Source of the DNA: Heliocidaris tuberculata
Taxonomy: Eukaryota; Echinodermata; Echinoidea; Camarodonta; Echinometridae
NCBI GenBank assembly: GCA_025618425.1
Contig: CM046845.1
Location: forward strand, 33,630,277-33,694,276
Reading direction: 5' to 3'
Length of the DNA stretch: 64,000 bases
Part shown: piece by piece, positions 9,401-18,519 of the stretch
Numbering within the stretch: the stretch's first letter is position 1
Layout: each line of letters opens with the position of its first letter
Notes under the pieces: model-generated
What the model saw: the letters and a program-made list of their open reading frames with translations, nothing else
What the model was told of the DNA's origin: nothing
Database searches by the model: none
Position numbers and translations under genes: made by a program

Positions 9401-12154
9401 ATGAACGAAAAGATCCTACTGAATAATGCATTTTGAAAAAAAGTGACATTTTAGTCATTTTATGTGTTTGAGCGAATGGGAGAGTTGTCCACAGCTACAT
9501 CACAGTGACATTACCTATTCGGCCAATTTGAAATTCCCATATGCATAGTGATTACAACTTTCAAAAATTCATAACTTTCTTATTGTTTGTCCGATTTCGT
9601 TCAAACTTTCACCAATCTGCTTCTCTGATTTTTCCTCTTTCTTTCAAAGCAACTTGCTATAAAGGTTGGATTTCCCTTTAAAAGTTTTTTTTGTATCTGG
9701 AAATTCATGAGTGGAGTGAGGCACAATACGTAGTTTGTACGGTAGTGTGACCCTATATCACAGTTGACCGAAGTTCTCGCACAGGGCAATATCTCAAAAA
9801 CTTGAAAAGATTTTGAAAATCTGATAGCCTTGATGGACAGAAGAACCTACATGTAAAATTACCTAGGGACAAAATTTTCTTTGGAATGGAGTAAGAAATT
9901 ATGAAAATATTGACTAAAGATCCGCAAATTTGCTCTCTTTTGCATCCTGATGAAAAAATAGTGAGTTACCAACAAGGGTCTAGAAATCTTCATTTTGAGA
10001 GATCATCAAAATTGAACTAAAAAGTGTTACTAAATGATTGTAAGATATTTTGCCTTGTAAATGATGCAGTTATCTTTACCTCTGATGGACTGCTACATTG
10101 GATAAATCAGCTGTAAACTCATGAACGTGAAGTTTGGACTCTTCGATTGAATGATCCTTTTTCAGTTGCAGTATCTTGCAATCAGACATCTTTGAGATTG
10201 TGATATCTCCAACATTCTTTGTTGATTATTTTCTTGTTCGACAGAATTTTAGTCCAAAATTTTGCTTTCCGTTTGGAATATATCAATTTAAATAAGTTAT
10301 CATGAATTATTGTAAATCTAGAATACTAGTATGATGGGGGGTAGACCGATGGGATCTGTCTCTTCCTCGGAGAACTTCTCTTTTTCATTACTGACGTTTG
10401 TTGGTCAGTTCTCCTCCTTAGAGACAGATATCACCCATAGACTCGCCTGTGCGAACATTTTGCACCAATTTGAAGCAAGCAGAGGCGACCAAGTTAAATG
10501 CATTTTAACCCTATTTTAACGGGTCTAGTACCCATTTTCATGTAATAAATACAAAATAATAACTTAGAACTACGTTTTGACTTACCCCTTTCTTGAATTG
10601 GTCTATTTTGAAGCTTCTTTCAAGCTATTTTCTTCCCTAATCCAACACTTTTCCTCCGTATCGCCAATTTTGAAATGCGTGTCACCTGACTTACGTTAGT
10701 GATCGTTTTGTGGTATCGTTTTTAAAAAAAAAATCTTCTTTCGTTGTATGGTATCGGCAGTCATTGCCGACACCATAAAAACGATACCACAAAACGATCA
10801 CTAACGTAAGTCAGGTGACACGCATTTCAAAATTGGCGATACGGAGGAAAAGTGTTGGATTAGGGAAGAAAATAGCTTGAAAGAAGCTTCAAAATAGACC
10901 AATTCAAGAAAGGGGTAAGTCAAAACGTAGTTCTAAGTTATTATTTTGTATTTATTACATGAAAATGGGTACTAGACCCGTTAAAATAGGGTTAAAATGC
11001 ATTTAACTTGGTCGCCTCTGCTTGCTTCAAATTGGTGCAAAATGTTCGCACAGGCGAGTCTATGGGTGATATCTGTCTCTAAGGAGGAGAACTGACCAAC
11101 AAACGTCAGTAATGAAAAAGAGAAGTTCTCCGAGGAAGAGACAGATCCCATCGGTCTAGATGGGGGGTTGTGTGTCCGGACACTTAACAAGAAATAACCT
11201 GTCCATTTTATTGTCAGATTTTACGAAAAATATGCATCAAGTAACATTAAACTTTGTCAATATTTGCAATTCACACAATTTTCAACATATGCTGTGAAAG
11301 ATTTGTGAAAATGTGCATGAAAAGTTGTTCTATTTACTGTTTAAAAACGACCTGTCCGGATACACAACGTCTGACATGTCTGGGTATATCTATGGGAAAT
11401 CATGAAGAACCGAAATACCAAATATCACATTCCCAACAATTCTTTAAATGTGCGCGAACTTTACATTTGGATCATAGTTTTCACACTGAAAAGTCAAATA
11501 GATTCTAACAGAAACATTTACATGATTTATGAGTTTAAATACTCAGTTGGACTAAGAGTAAGACTAAGACTAAGACTAAGAGTAAGACTAACATGACTAA
11601 GTCTACGATAATAAGACTTAAGAGTTGTTTCACGGGTGCAGGTTAATATTAACAAATGAGCCAGGCATCAACGCTTAAAATAGTTACACATGAAAAGTAA
11701 GTTAAGTCATAAATGTACACTCCAAGTCTCCAATTATCATCCATGTACAGTACCAGCGGCCGGCGGAAACTACAACGCCGGTCATCACACCGGTACTGTA
11801 CCGGCCTCCTCACAATCACATGCCATAGATCCACGCATGGCCGTGTAAAATCGCCGAGTCACAGACACACGTTGTATGCAATGTGCCATACATTGCATAC
11901 AACGTGAACGCACGTACACGGACAATACATAGCAAAGCATACTGTCATTCATTTCTGCATACCACCGACGGGTAACTCAATCGCTACTTAAGAACGATCT
12001 ATAACCACCATATTTTTTCATCCGAAACTATAAGAATGATGACTATTACCTTTTTTAATTCTGTACTGTCTGCATTTGGAGTCACTCCTAAAAGGTCATA
12101 CAGCTTTGTGTCATTTGAGGCACTCGGTCTCGGTCCCATTCCAAAGAACGCCAT
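254..12154 (-). CDS. DNAJA2: DnaJ homolog subfamily A member 2-like (type I HSP40), 10 coding exons
   Basis: Type I J-protein co-chaperone that delivers unfolded clients to cytosolic HSP70 and stimulates its ATPase. Minus-strand exons: 12154-12050, 7714-7655, 6177-6069, 5531-5393, 5000-4920, 3943-3810, 3303-3161, 2241-2043, 1595-1468, 442-254. They total 1287 nt, 428 residues plus TAA. All introns are GT-AG and all phases agree. The J domain spans about residues 16-80, with HPD at 45-47. A G/F-rich linker follows (about 86-125). Four zinc-binding repeats begin at C160 (CTSCGGVG), C176 (CRTCHGRG), C203 (CPDCRGEG) and C219 (CKKCNGMK). The substrate-binding and dimerisation part covers about 225-370, then an acidic tail and CAHQ, a CaaX box for farnesylation. 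Human DNAJA2 is 412 residues and also ends CAHQ. The start is the first ATG before the J domain. The gene is divergent from the GABA-B-like gene. DNAJA1 and DNAJA4 are less likely, given the DNAJA2-like spacing and C terminus. Confidence 0.95.
1468..1595 (-). CDS. DNAJA2: DNAJA2-like exon 9
   Basis: Encodes [20 protein letters not shown] and the segment ending [11 protein letters not shown], close to the human DNAJA2 [20 protein letters not shown] block. Acceptor TTCCAG, donor GTAAGC, phase 0 at the end. A mutated partial copy lies about 70 bp upstream in the transcript. Confidence 0.95.
1663..1742 (-). pseudogene. Decayed tandem copy of DNAJA2-like exon 9
   Basis: About 80 bp in intron 8 repeats the first two-thirds of exon 9. 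It reads [16 protein letters not shown], then [10 protein letters not shown] and an in-frame TAA (plus coordinates 1663-1665). The AG acceptor (TATCTAG) is kept, the 3' third of the exon is missing and no donor follows at the right place. The flanking intron upstream of each copy is also similar, so this is a genomic tandem duplication. Inclusion would truncate the protein before the dimerisation region and CaaX box. Confidence 0.85.
2043..2241 (-). CDS. DNAJA2: DNAJA2-like exon 8
   Basis: Largest internal exon (199 nt). It encodes [20 protein letters not shown] and the segment ending [10 protein letters not shown], the second client-binding beta domain. Acceptor GACAG, donor GTAAAT, ending in phase 1. 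Confidence 0.95.
2281..2662 (-). repeat. tRNA-derived SINE, intron 7 of DNAJA2-like
   Basis: On the minus strand a tRNA-like head (GGCTTAGTCGATAGAGCG, an A-box/D-arm pattern) begins near 2655. A unique body follows, interrupted by a 20-nt C run, and the element ends in a TAATAATAATAA tail at about 2290-2300. Head, body and microsatellite tail in this order are typical of SINEs. Confidence 0.55.
3161..3303 (-). CDS. DNAJA2: DNAJA2-like exon 7
   Basis: Encodes [20 protein letters not shown] (last zinc repeat) followed by [20 protein letters not shown], the start of the C-terminal beta-sandwich. Acceptor TTGCAG, donor GTCAGT, ending in phase 0. Confidence 0.95.
3810..3943 (-). CDS. DNAJA2: DNAJA2-like exon 6 (zinc fingers)
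   Basis: Encodes zinc repeats CRTCHGRG and CPDCRGEG, separated by the DNAJA2 hallmark [14 protein letters not shown]. Acceptor TTTCAG, donor GTATGG, ending in phase 1. Confidence 0.96.
4060..4128 (+). repeat. LINE 3'-tail fragment
   Basis: Ends in AATCTGAACTGAACTGAACT, the short tandem tail seen at other LINE 3' ends in this window (20100, 55230). It sits in intron 5 of the DNAJA2-like gene; no reverse-transcriptase coding remains. Confidence 0.4.
4920..5000 (-). CDS. DNAJA2: DNAJA2-like exon 5
   Basis: Encodes [20 protein letters not shown], a strongly conserved type I DnaJ segment, and the first zinc-finger half-site ICTSCGG. Acceptor CTGCAG, donor GTAAGT. Confidence 0.95.
5393..5531 (-). 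CDS. DNAJA2: DNAJA2-like exon 4 (G/F region)
   Basis: Glycine/phenylalanine-rich linker ([20 protein letters not shown], then an Arg-rich stretch) leading into the substrate-binding domain at [10 protein letters not shown]. Acceptor TTTTAG, donor GTAAGC, 139 nt, ending in phase 2. Confidence 0.93.
6069..6177 (-). CDS. DNAJA2: DNAJA2-like exon 3
   Basis: End of the J domain ([20 protein letters not shown], the helix III-IV region) and the start of the glycine-rich linker. Acceptor ACCCAG, donor GTAAGA, ending in phase 1. A TTAA-flanked transposon ends only 37 bp upstream of this acceptor. Confidence 0.94.
6215..6704 (-). mobile_element. TTAA-flanked MITE, family A copy 1
   Basis: Starts TTAAAGGCATTGATTAACTT and ends, inverted, as AAGTTAATCAATCACTTTAA, giving imperfect terminal inverted repeats and TTAA at both edges. 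An inverted copy of the whole element lies at 48752-49226. No transposase is encoded. TTAA targets suggest piggyBac-type mobilisation, but the termini are not classic piggyBac ends. Confidence 0.75.
7655..7714 (-). CDS. DNAJA2: DNAJA2-like exon 2 (HPD motif)
   Basis: Twenty residues (36-55), [20 protein letters not shown]. They carry the HPD tripeptide required to stimulate HSP70. Acceptor TTACAG, donor GTGAGT, phase 0 at both ends. Only 60 bp long and isolated between a 4.3-kb and a 1.5-kb intron. Confidence 0.95.
7930..8186 (+). mobile_element. hAT-like MITE copy 1
   Basis: 257-bp element with terminal inverted repeats CAGGGGCGGCGCCAGGG / GTAGCGCCGCCCCTG and a pyrimidine-rich centre. Flanks are CATGCGAT and CATGCAAT, an 8-bp target duplication with one mismatch, as expected of hAT. 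A closely similar copy lies at 61651-61920. Confidence 0.85.
8600..8816 (-). repeat. tRNA-derived SINE fragment
   Basis: The minus strand begins GCTCAGTGGTAGAGTGG, a good Pol III A box, followed by a SINE-like body with CCCTTTGGTAAGGCATTAAT. I could not define its 3' tail. Confidence 0.5.
9091..9681. mobile_element. TTAA-flanked fold-back element, family B
   Basis: Starts TTAAAGGGCAATCCAACCTT and ends AAGGTTGGATTTCCCTTTAA, with arms of about 200 bp that pair along most of their length. TTAA is at both edges. A diverged half copy occurs at 57830-58015. Non-coding; the small frames in the arms mirror each other. Confidence 0.75.
10342..11158. mobile_element. 817-bp fold-back (Mutator-like?) transposon with 9-bp TSD
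   Basis: Two arms of about 400 bp are near-perfect reverse complements from TAGACCGATGGG inward. The centre is near 10750, and about 23 bp are extra in the left arm (10724-10746). Perfect 9-bp direct repeats GATGGGGGG flank it at 10333-10341 and 11159-11167. Long terminal inverted repeats plus a 9-bp duplication fit Mutator-like or fold-back (TU-type) elements. The same reading frame occurs once in each arm, so it is not an independent gene. It lies in intron 1 of the DNAJA2-like gene. Confidence 0.9.
11549..11600 (+). repeat. TAAGAC/TAAGAG hexamer repeat
   Basis: About seven imperfect copies of a hexamer (TAAGAC, TAAGAG) in intron 1 of the DNAJA2-like gene, close to the first exon. Confidence 0.8.
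11868..11906. repeat. Perfect 17-bp-arm hairpin near DNAJA2-like exon 1
   Basis: CACGTTGTATGCAATGT and its exact reverse complement are separated by 5 bp. It lies about 145 bp downstream of the exon 1 donor. It contains TTGTATGCAA-like half-sites and E-box-like CACGTT ends. It could form a stem in the nascent RNA or be a transposon relic. Confidence 0.85.
12050..12154 (-). CDS. DNAJA2: DNAJA2-like exon 1
   Basis: Residues 1-35, starting [20 protein letters not shown], the beginning of the J domain. Context is AACATGG, a good Kozak match with A at -3 and G at +4. The donor is AAAAAAG|GTAATA and the phase is 0. The long antisense frame over this exon is a shadow. Confidence 0.93.
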
Positions 12155-13039
12155 GTTTATTGCGTCACTAAAGTATACGATCTGGCTAGGCTATGCTCTC
12201 AATCGATTTTTCCCGATCCCAACGTTACGATCCCTCTCATTCCGTCCTCTTATTATACTTGTACTTCAATGCACGGGATTTCCCCGTATACTAACCTCAT
12301 GATTTTTTCTGGTATCATATCAGCACATGACATAATTATATTGTGCAATTCTTGACGAATCGGTAAAAACCTTATAGCCAACGCCTAGTTTCTCACAATT
12401 TCTTCATGCGTTTTCACTTTGTTTTATCTATTATACAATTTACTTACCTTACCTATATTAGTATTGACATCTACTGTACTGTTGTTAATGCATCAGTGTT
12501 TGTATTCATTCTTCATGTGATGGTAGTGCCTATAATACCTCCTTGATTCTATACGAATTTTTTAAATATTACCTTATTGTGATATACATTTGTATAGGCC
12601 GTTTAATAAGATGTTTAATCGGAATTGGAAATACATAACACTTGATACTAGCAAGTACAGAGGGCAGACGCCTGAAGGAAATTTGTGGGGGCAACTATAT
12701 ATAGGGGAGGGTAGCAATCTACTTAATCCTGTTGCTATAGTATAATTTACTTTTCATTGTGTTCGTTGGTATTCCTTATATTCGAGGGCCGATGAAAAAA
12801 GGAAGAAAAAGGGTAGTCCTAATCTGAGTTTGTCTAAATCATATCAAAAACAAAAATATCTTTTCATTTAATTTTCTGGGGTAAAATATAACTGGACATG
12901 AAAGAGCATTGGCGGTACCTTTTTTTTTTCTTCTTCTTCTTTTTTTTTTTTACTGCTTTGCCTAAAATTTAGGTGTGAGAATGGGTCCATCTCAGTTTCA
13001 GGTTATACTAAAGATGTGATGTCTTTTACCATCTTGCAC

Positions 13040-13490
13040 TCAGTACGAGATGGGGGGGGGGGGCCTGGGGCTGGGGCTGCCGCAGCCCCTGGGCCCCTAT
13101 CCGGGCAAACGTCACCTCATATTCGGACATCAAGATGGTCTCTTGGTAGTTTTTATAATAATTGTTTAGTGGGGCGCCGACATTTGCTCCTGCGACATTT
13201 GCTCCTCCATATCTCGAAAGGTCAAAGGTTAAGGTCAACAGTGGCAGATATGATTTAGGGGGGGGCAATCCCGGCCCGTGCCCCTCTATTTGGGATTGTG
13301 CCCCCCCTTTTCGAGCAGAAATTTTTTTTTTGTTGTTGTTGCTTGTCAGAGAATTATGGAGGGGAACTGGACCCCATAACCCCCCCCCCCCCCCCCACTG
13401 AGCGACTTTTGGAAGGCTGGTGAAATTTTTTCTTTGTCGCCACCCCCCCCCCCCCCCCACACACACACACACACAAACAAACAAAAAAAC
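13040..13490 (+). repeat. G/C-homopolymer repeat related to hAT family C
   Basis: Contains GCTTGTCAGAGAATTATGGA and the CACTGAGCGACTTTTGGA block, shared with elements at 16189-16477 and 47757-48212, interrupted by runs of 14-18 C and (AC)n. Termini are unclear, so I treat it as a degraded or composite copy. Confidence 0.5.
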
Positions 13491-13734
13491 AGCCGCCTTT
13501 TGGCAAAATTATGCTCTTGGGTCTTTGGCCTATGTCCACTTCCACTTACACCATGTTCTGTTAGTGTTTGTGATCCGATTCACCGAACTTCCGGATGAAG
13601 AAATCCGACTTTAAAAACTCGCCTATAATATAGTCAGTCAAAATGTTCTTATTTGCCCGCGCAAGCCATTATCTCTGCCAAAGCGATTGTTTGACAAAAA
13701 TAAAATAATATAAAAAGAAAAATTCGAATATCAG

Positions 13735-14735
13735 TAGGGGCGCCGCTAGAACATTTTGAATGGGGGGGGGGTGTATAATAATATAATACATATATAAAAA
13801 TAAAAGAAAATAATATAATACATATAATAATAAAAGAAAAATCGCAGATGTAGAATTCTTGATCATACAGGCTCATTTTCGCAAGGGAACGGGCTGACGC
13901 ATTTTTGCCCGAATATCAACTTTTCAATTTCTAAATTTTTGCGAGCGAGCAAATTTTGTTTAACTTTTCGTAGTGAAAATGTACAGAAATTACATACAGG
14001 GAAATTATCAGGGAAATTCGCTGCCTAAATATGTGGATATCCGATTGCACCTCGCTACCCGAATATGAAGTGGTGGTTGCCCGAATATTGGAACTTTGAA
14101 AATCCTCGGGGGGGGGGGGGGGGGGGGAGGGGGTGCTGCATTGCAAGGGGACGCCTTTTGCCTGAATATCAACTTTCCAGTGTTTTTGGGAGCGAGCGAG
14201 AAAAATGAAAAAAAAAATGGCCAGTTTCTCCTCCTTTTTCTGTTACTTTTTGTAATGAAAATGTACAGAAGTTACATAATTATCATGGAATCTCGCTGCC
14301 CAAATATGTGGATATTCTGGCACTTCGCTGCCCGAATACGAAGTAGTGGTTGCCCGAATATCGGAACCTTGTAAATCCTCCGGGGGGGGGGGGGTGCAGC
14401 CCATTGCCGAAGGGGGACGCCTTTTGCCCGAATATTAACTTTCCAGTGTTTCTTCGAGCGAGCGAAGCGAACGAGCAAAAACTTTAGCCAGTCAATTTTT
14501 CCTTTTTCTTTCCTTTCCTTTTCCTTTCTTTGTTTTATTTCTATTGTATTTTCCTTTCCCTTTCCTTTCCCTTTTCTTTTTCTTTTCTTTTTTCCTTCTC
14601 CTTTCTTTTTTTTTTTTTTTCTCTTTCCTCTTCCCTCCCCTTTTCCTTCCCTTTTTTTTGCCGACAGAGTTGGCGCATTTACCGACAGCAATTTTGAGCG
14701 GGGGGGGGGGTGACACCCCTCTAGCGATGCCCCTG
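13735..14735 (+). mobile_element. hAT-like non-autonomous element, family D copy 1
   Basis: About 1-kb element beginning TAGGGGCGCCGCTAGAAC and ending CTAGCGATGCCCCTG, flanked by AATATCAG / GATATCAG (7 of 8 matching). Inside are two tandem units of about 290 bp with TTGCCCGAATAT, G runs, GACGCCTTTTGCC and GAGCGAGCGAAGCGA-type repeats, then a polypyrimidine block. Related copies are at 43561-44516 and 27895-28630. It encodes no transposase; the Lys/Gly-rich frames come from the pyrimidine tract. Confidence 0.8.
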
Positions 14736-15573
14736 GATATCAGAACCAGAATGAAAGGAGAGGGGGAGAGGCATTCTGCGAGGTGAAGATCATACTGGAA
14801 GCTTATATACGGACAGAAACATCTCCTACCTGTGATGCTTCTGTTTTATAATCATGCATGGCGCCATCTAACTCCAAATTTCACTCCCAGCATGATGTGA
14901 GGTAGATTGCAGGTTCTTCTCTGCATAAAACACAAATACCGGTAGATAATATTTGGAAAAAGAAGATAAAGAGCTTGAGCACATAAAAACAAGTCATATA
15001 TATATATACAATTATATATATATATATAGGAGGGGATGAACATGCAAGAATAGGAAGAAATACAAGAAAATGAAAACGAACTCGGAGAAGATTCACTGAG
15101 TTGATTTCTTTTTACCTTTTTGAGGTTAGAAGAAATGCAATATATTGACACCCCCCCCCCCCCCCCCCCCCGCAGCGGGATGGCACAAGAGTGGGGTCAT
15201 CAAAGTAGTCGCACAGCCCACGAAATCGACAAAGGTTAATATTGGGAACGACAGCCCACGTGACCAACACCCCACGACCACGAGACCAACAAAGAAAGAC
15301 AAAAGAAAACAAAGAAGGCATTTGTAAAAGGTCCACCAGATCGATGGCTCACGAGATCGAAAAAATAATGATAACCCTCGCGAACCCTCCGAAAAGTGGA
15401 TGGCATGCGCACGGGAGACTGACAATGTCGGTTTCGTGCATGCATGGGCTGCAGGTCTAGTGGGCTATCTGTCTCGGAGGCCTTCGGTTTGGTAAACCCT
15501 CATAAAAAGCTGTATAAGAAGGTCAACGAGACCGACACTTTTGTCGGTTAATTGGGCTGTCGGTCACGTGAAC

Positions 15574-15757
15574 CAGTGGAAGATTTAGGGGGCCATTCCG
15601 ACCCGTGCCCCCCCCCCTTTGAAAGAAAAGTATAAGTTGTGACCACCCCCCCCCCCACTTTTAGAACTGATAACCTCTTTTTTTTTCCTTGTCAGAAAAT
15701 TTTCAGACAGACATTTGTGTGCCCCCCCCCTTTTACAAAATCCTGGATCCGCCCCTG
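15574..15757 (+). mobile_element. hAT-like MITE, family E
   Basis: Starts CAGTGGAAGATTTAGGGG and ends TCCTGGATCCGCCCCTG. Flanks are ACGTGAAC and ACGTGAAA, a 7-of-8 match. It is 184 bp, non-coding and rich in C runs. Confidence 0.75.
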
Positions 15758-15787
15758 ACGTGAAATCTAAAAACTTGAGAATTTTCC

Positions 15788-15939
15788 TCTCTCTCTCTCT
15801 CCCCTCCCTCTTCTATTATCTCTCTCTTCCCTCTCTCTATAACTATCTCTCTCTCTCTCTTTCCTTTATATAATTATTTCCTCTCTATCTCATGCATTTT
15901 CCCCATCTCTATTTCTCCTCTATCTCTCTCTCCCTCCCA

Positions 15940-15981
<42 letters not shown>

Positions 15982-15982
15982 G

Positions 15983-16033
<51 letters not shown>
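15788..16033 (+). repeat. (CT)n polypyrimidine tract
   Basis: About 245 bp of imperfect (TC)n, including an uninterrupted stretch near 15995-16033. It could form triplex DNA. It lies about 700 bp before the receptor start. Confidence 0.9.
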
Positions 16034-16035
<2 letters not shown>

Positions 16036-16188
16036 AAGTTTCTCTACTCCATCTCTCTTATGTTTCTCTTTTTTGAATTTGCTTTTTTTGTTTTAATTTA
16101 TTTTGTGTGTGTGTGTGTGTGTGGGTCTTAATAACTTGGGACCGATTTTGGGCTATCATCGGTCATTGATGTTGTCACGTACACTGTA

Positions 16189-16477
16189 CACTAGCGTACT
16201 CAAGGGGAGGGGGCAAGGAGGCAGACTGCTCCCTGACAACTTTTGACCCAAGAAGTTTATAAGTGATTTTTTTTTTTTTTTTTTTTTTGTTGTTGTTGCT
16301 TGTCAGAGAATTATAGAGGAAAATTGGACCCCATAAAATCTGATACCCCCACCACTGAGCGACTTCTGGAGAGCTGACAAAAAAAAATGTCCCCATCCCC
16401 AACCTCCTCCCCCCCCCCCCCCCCCACACTTTTTTTTTTTTTTTGCCCCTCTTGACGGCAAGGTAGTTACGCCACTG
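16189..16477 (+). mobile_element. hAT-like MITE, family C copy 2
   Basis: Starts CACTAGCGTACTCAAGG and ends GTAGTTACGCCACTG, matching the termini of the 47757-48212 element. The flanks no longer show a clear target duplication. Contains T and C homopolymers. Confidence 0.65.
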
Positions 16478-16720
16478 CGTCATCTTCCACGGAATATAAA
16501 AAGTGGGTCATAATAATCATGATGTCATTATAAAGGCAAAACCAAAACGCATGCGTGAACGAAAGAGTCGGTCTTCTATTATCTTCCACATTACAATTAC
16601 GTCTACACCGATAGGGTGAGGGCTATCGAATTTCTCGCTCAGACGCTCACGTTCTCGTGAATGGCTTGAGGTTGACCAGAGAGCGTTTCAGTTGACTTGG
16701 CATTCTTCCCGTGATCACTA

Positions 16721-17005
16721 ATGATGAGGATGATGAGGGTGGATGAATCGCTCCATACTTTTAATTCAAAACAACTTATTATTCATGTCTCCACTTGTTG
16801 GTTATTGTTGTTTCTTTGGGGATCAGCGACCGCGACCAAGACGCACCTGTATATAGCGGGCCTCTTCCCGCTTTCTCCAGGGGGCTGGATTGAAAACTAT
16901 GGCACCCAATCTCTTATCGCAGTTCGGATGGCCATCGATAAGATCAACAACAGAACTGACATCCTACCCGACCACGAGCTATTTCTTGTCTACAATGATT
17001 CAAAG
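16721..17005 (+). CDS. GABA-B-like exon 1: signal peptide and start of lobe 1
   Basis: Residues 1-95. A hydrophobic core (WLLLFLWGSA) ends near ATA|TK as a signal peptide. Then come THLYIAGLFPLSPGGWIENY and ILPDHELFLVYNDSK, the GABA-B family lobe 1 start; W56 matches the GGW of GABA-B1. Several methionines (1, 2, 4, 5) are possible starts; the first is used. Donor GTATGT. Confidence 0.92.
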
Positions 17006-18473
17006 GTATGTCACTAATAATTTGTCACTTTAGAAAATGGCAAAAAAATAAGATTCCTTTAAAGGTTTCTTCTCCAATTTAACGTTTAGTGACTTGAAAT
17101 ATGACATCAGAAAACGAGTTTTGTATGCGAGGTGGTAAAATGTTCCATTATTAATTTATGCCAGGACAGTATATCGAATATTATATCTTGGATCTCCTTG
17201 TCCCTATATATTTTTGATAAATAGTTGTGGTGAGTGCTTCTAGTATTTTCAGTATGGATGAAGAGATTCCATTAAAGAGATGAAGATAAAAATTGAGCTG
17301 GAACTTGTTGATATAGGTTTATAATGACGGATTTTCAGCAATTTCAGTTGTGTATATAAAGGCAACACCAATGTGTGAGCGAAAATTGAGGAGCAACTAA
17401 TTTTTCCTGTTTCTTTCCCGAAATCTTTTTTTTTTTTCATGAGAGTTCCACCAGCCATTCCAAGGTCTCGAAAGGGGAGGGGGTGTTTTACTATAAAAAG
17501 GGCTTGTTTTCCGTCATTCGTATATAGGAAGGGGGAAAGGGGATCTTCTACTATCCAACTATTATGCAAAACCAAAAAATCTAAACCATCTGCAAACAAA
17601 GTCAAAGCATACTTTTATATAATAATAATTTTTAAAAAATAATGCTTATAAAACAATTGCAACATTCACTTGGTGATTAAATGTTTCTATATACAAAGTT
17701 ATAATGTTACCCTGGTTTTAGCCGAGCTATACCCTGTTCAGGCACTCTGGCATATCAAGGAATTTCTCCCTCATAGGACGAAGAGTGGCAGATGCAGATT
17801 TATTGCCAACTGAGTTACAGGAACTTCGAACCCCGTACCTTTGGATCCATAGTCCGGAGACATATCCACTAGACCAAGACACCTCTAGATCAAATTCTTC
17901 AGAAACAAAACATCTGACTACCGATGTATTTTGCTTGTTCAAGCCAATGAATTGAGATGTATTTTACAGAGATATGTTAATGGCATCGTATCGAGTTCTA
18001 TCGTTGTAGTAAAAGACCATGTTGAATTTTAAAAAAGGGGGAAGTCAAACATGTCGAATCCAAAACTGACATACAAGAAAGTGCTATCTTTGCCTCATCA
18101 AACAAATCGTGACAACCAAATGCCCGAACTCAGCAGGGTGTCACGGGAGAAGATAACAAACATGGATGGCACAATATCAACACTTCATTGACAACTGGCA
18201 ACAAACTCCGATATTTCTTTAAGAGGGAAACGAGAATACCGATGATTTAGTTATCGAAGCCATCACAAATCGACTCAAATGCATACTTCCTGAAAACGAC
18301 ATTGATAGATCATTTTCTGAGCCTTGAAGCAGATCCTGAAAGCAAGATCTACCAGTGGTGTATCCCTACCTAGGCGGGGGGGGGGGGGGGCAAAGCATCA
18401 TAATGATGATCCATGTATTTCAGTAAGACATTCACTCTTCCGTGTCATAATTTGCGTGTGTGTGTGTGCGCGC

Positions 18474-18519
<46 letters not shown>

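Larger units (their letters stand above)
12155..16720. other. Divergent intergenic region between the two start codons
   Basis: Contains the 5' flanks of both genes. Next to the DNAJA2-like start is TTGCGTCACTAA, whose reverse complement has TGACGCAA, an ATF/CRE-like site; I found no convincing heat-shock element. Near the receptor gene, TATAAAAA at 16494-16501 is a possible TATA box about 220 bp before the ATG. Most of the rest is transposon DNA, G/C homopolymers and (CT)n. No coding sequence is supported. Confidence 0.6.

Noticed and set aside
10331..11190. Same peptide (starting near [20 protein letters not shown]) encoded on both strands
   Set aside because: It is one sequence in the two inverted arms of the fold-back transposon; about 57 residues with no known domain or expression context.
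12036..12302. 88-residue plus-strand frame over the DNAJA2-like start
   Set aside because: Antisense shadow of exon 1; the minus strand has clear J-domain homology and a donor site.
12155..12420. Heat-shock element in the DNAJA2-like promoter
   Set aside because: Only isolated TTC/GAA words are present; no run of three alternating nGAAn units was found.
14272..14786. Lys/Gly/Arg-rich and Phe/Leu-rich frames
   Set aside because: Translations of the polypyrimidine block in a hAT-like element.
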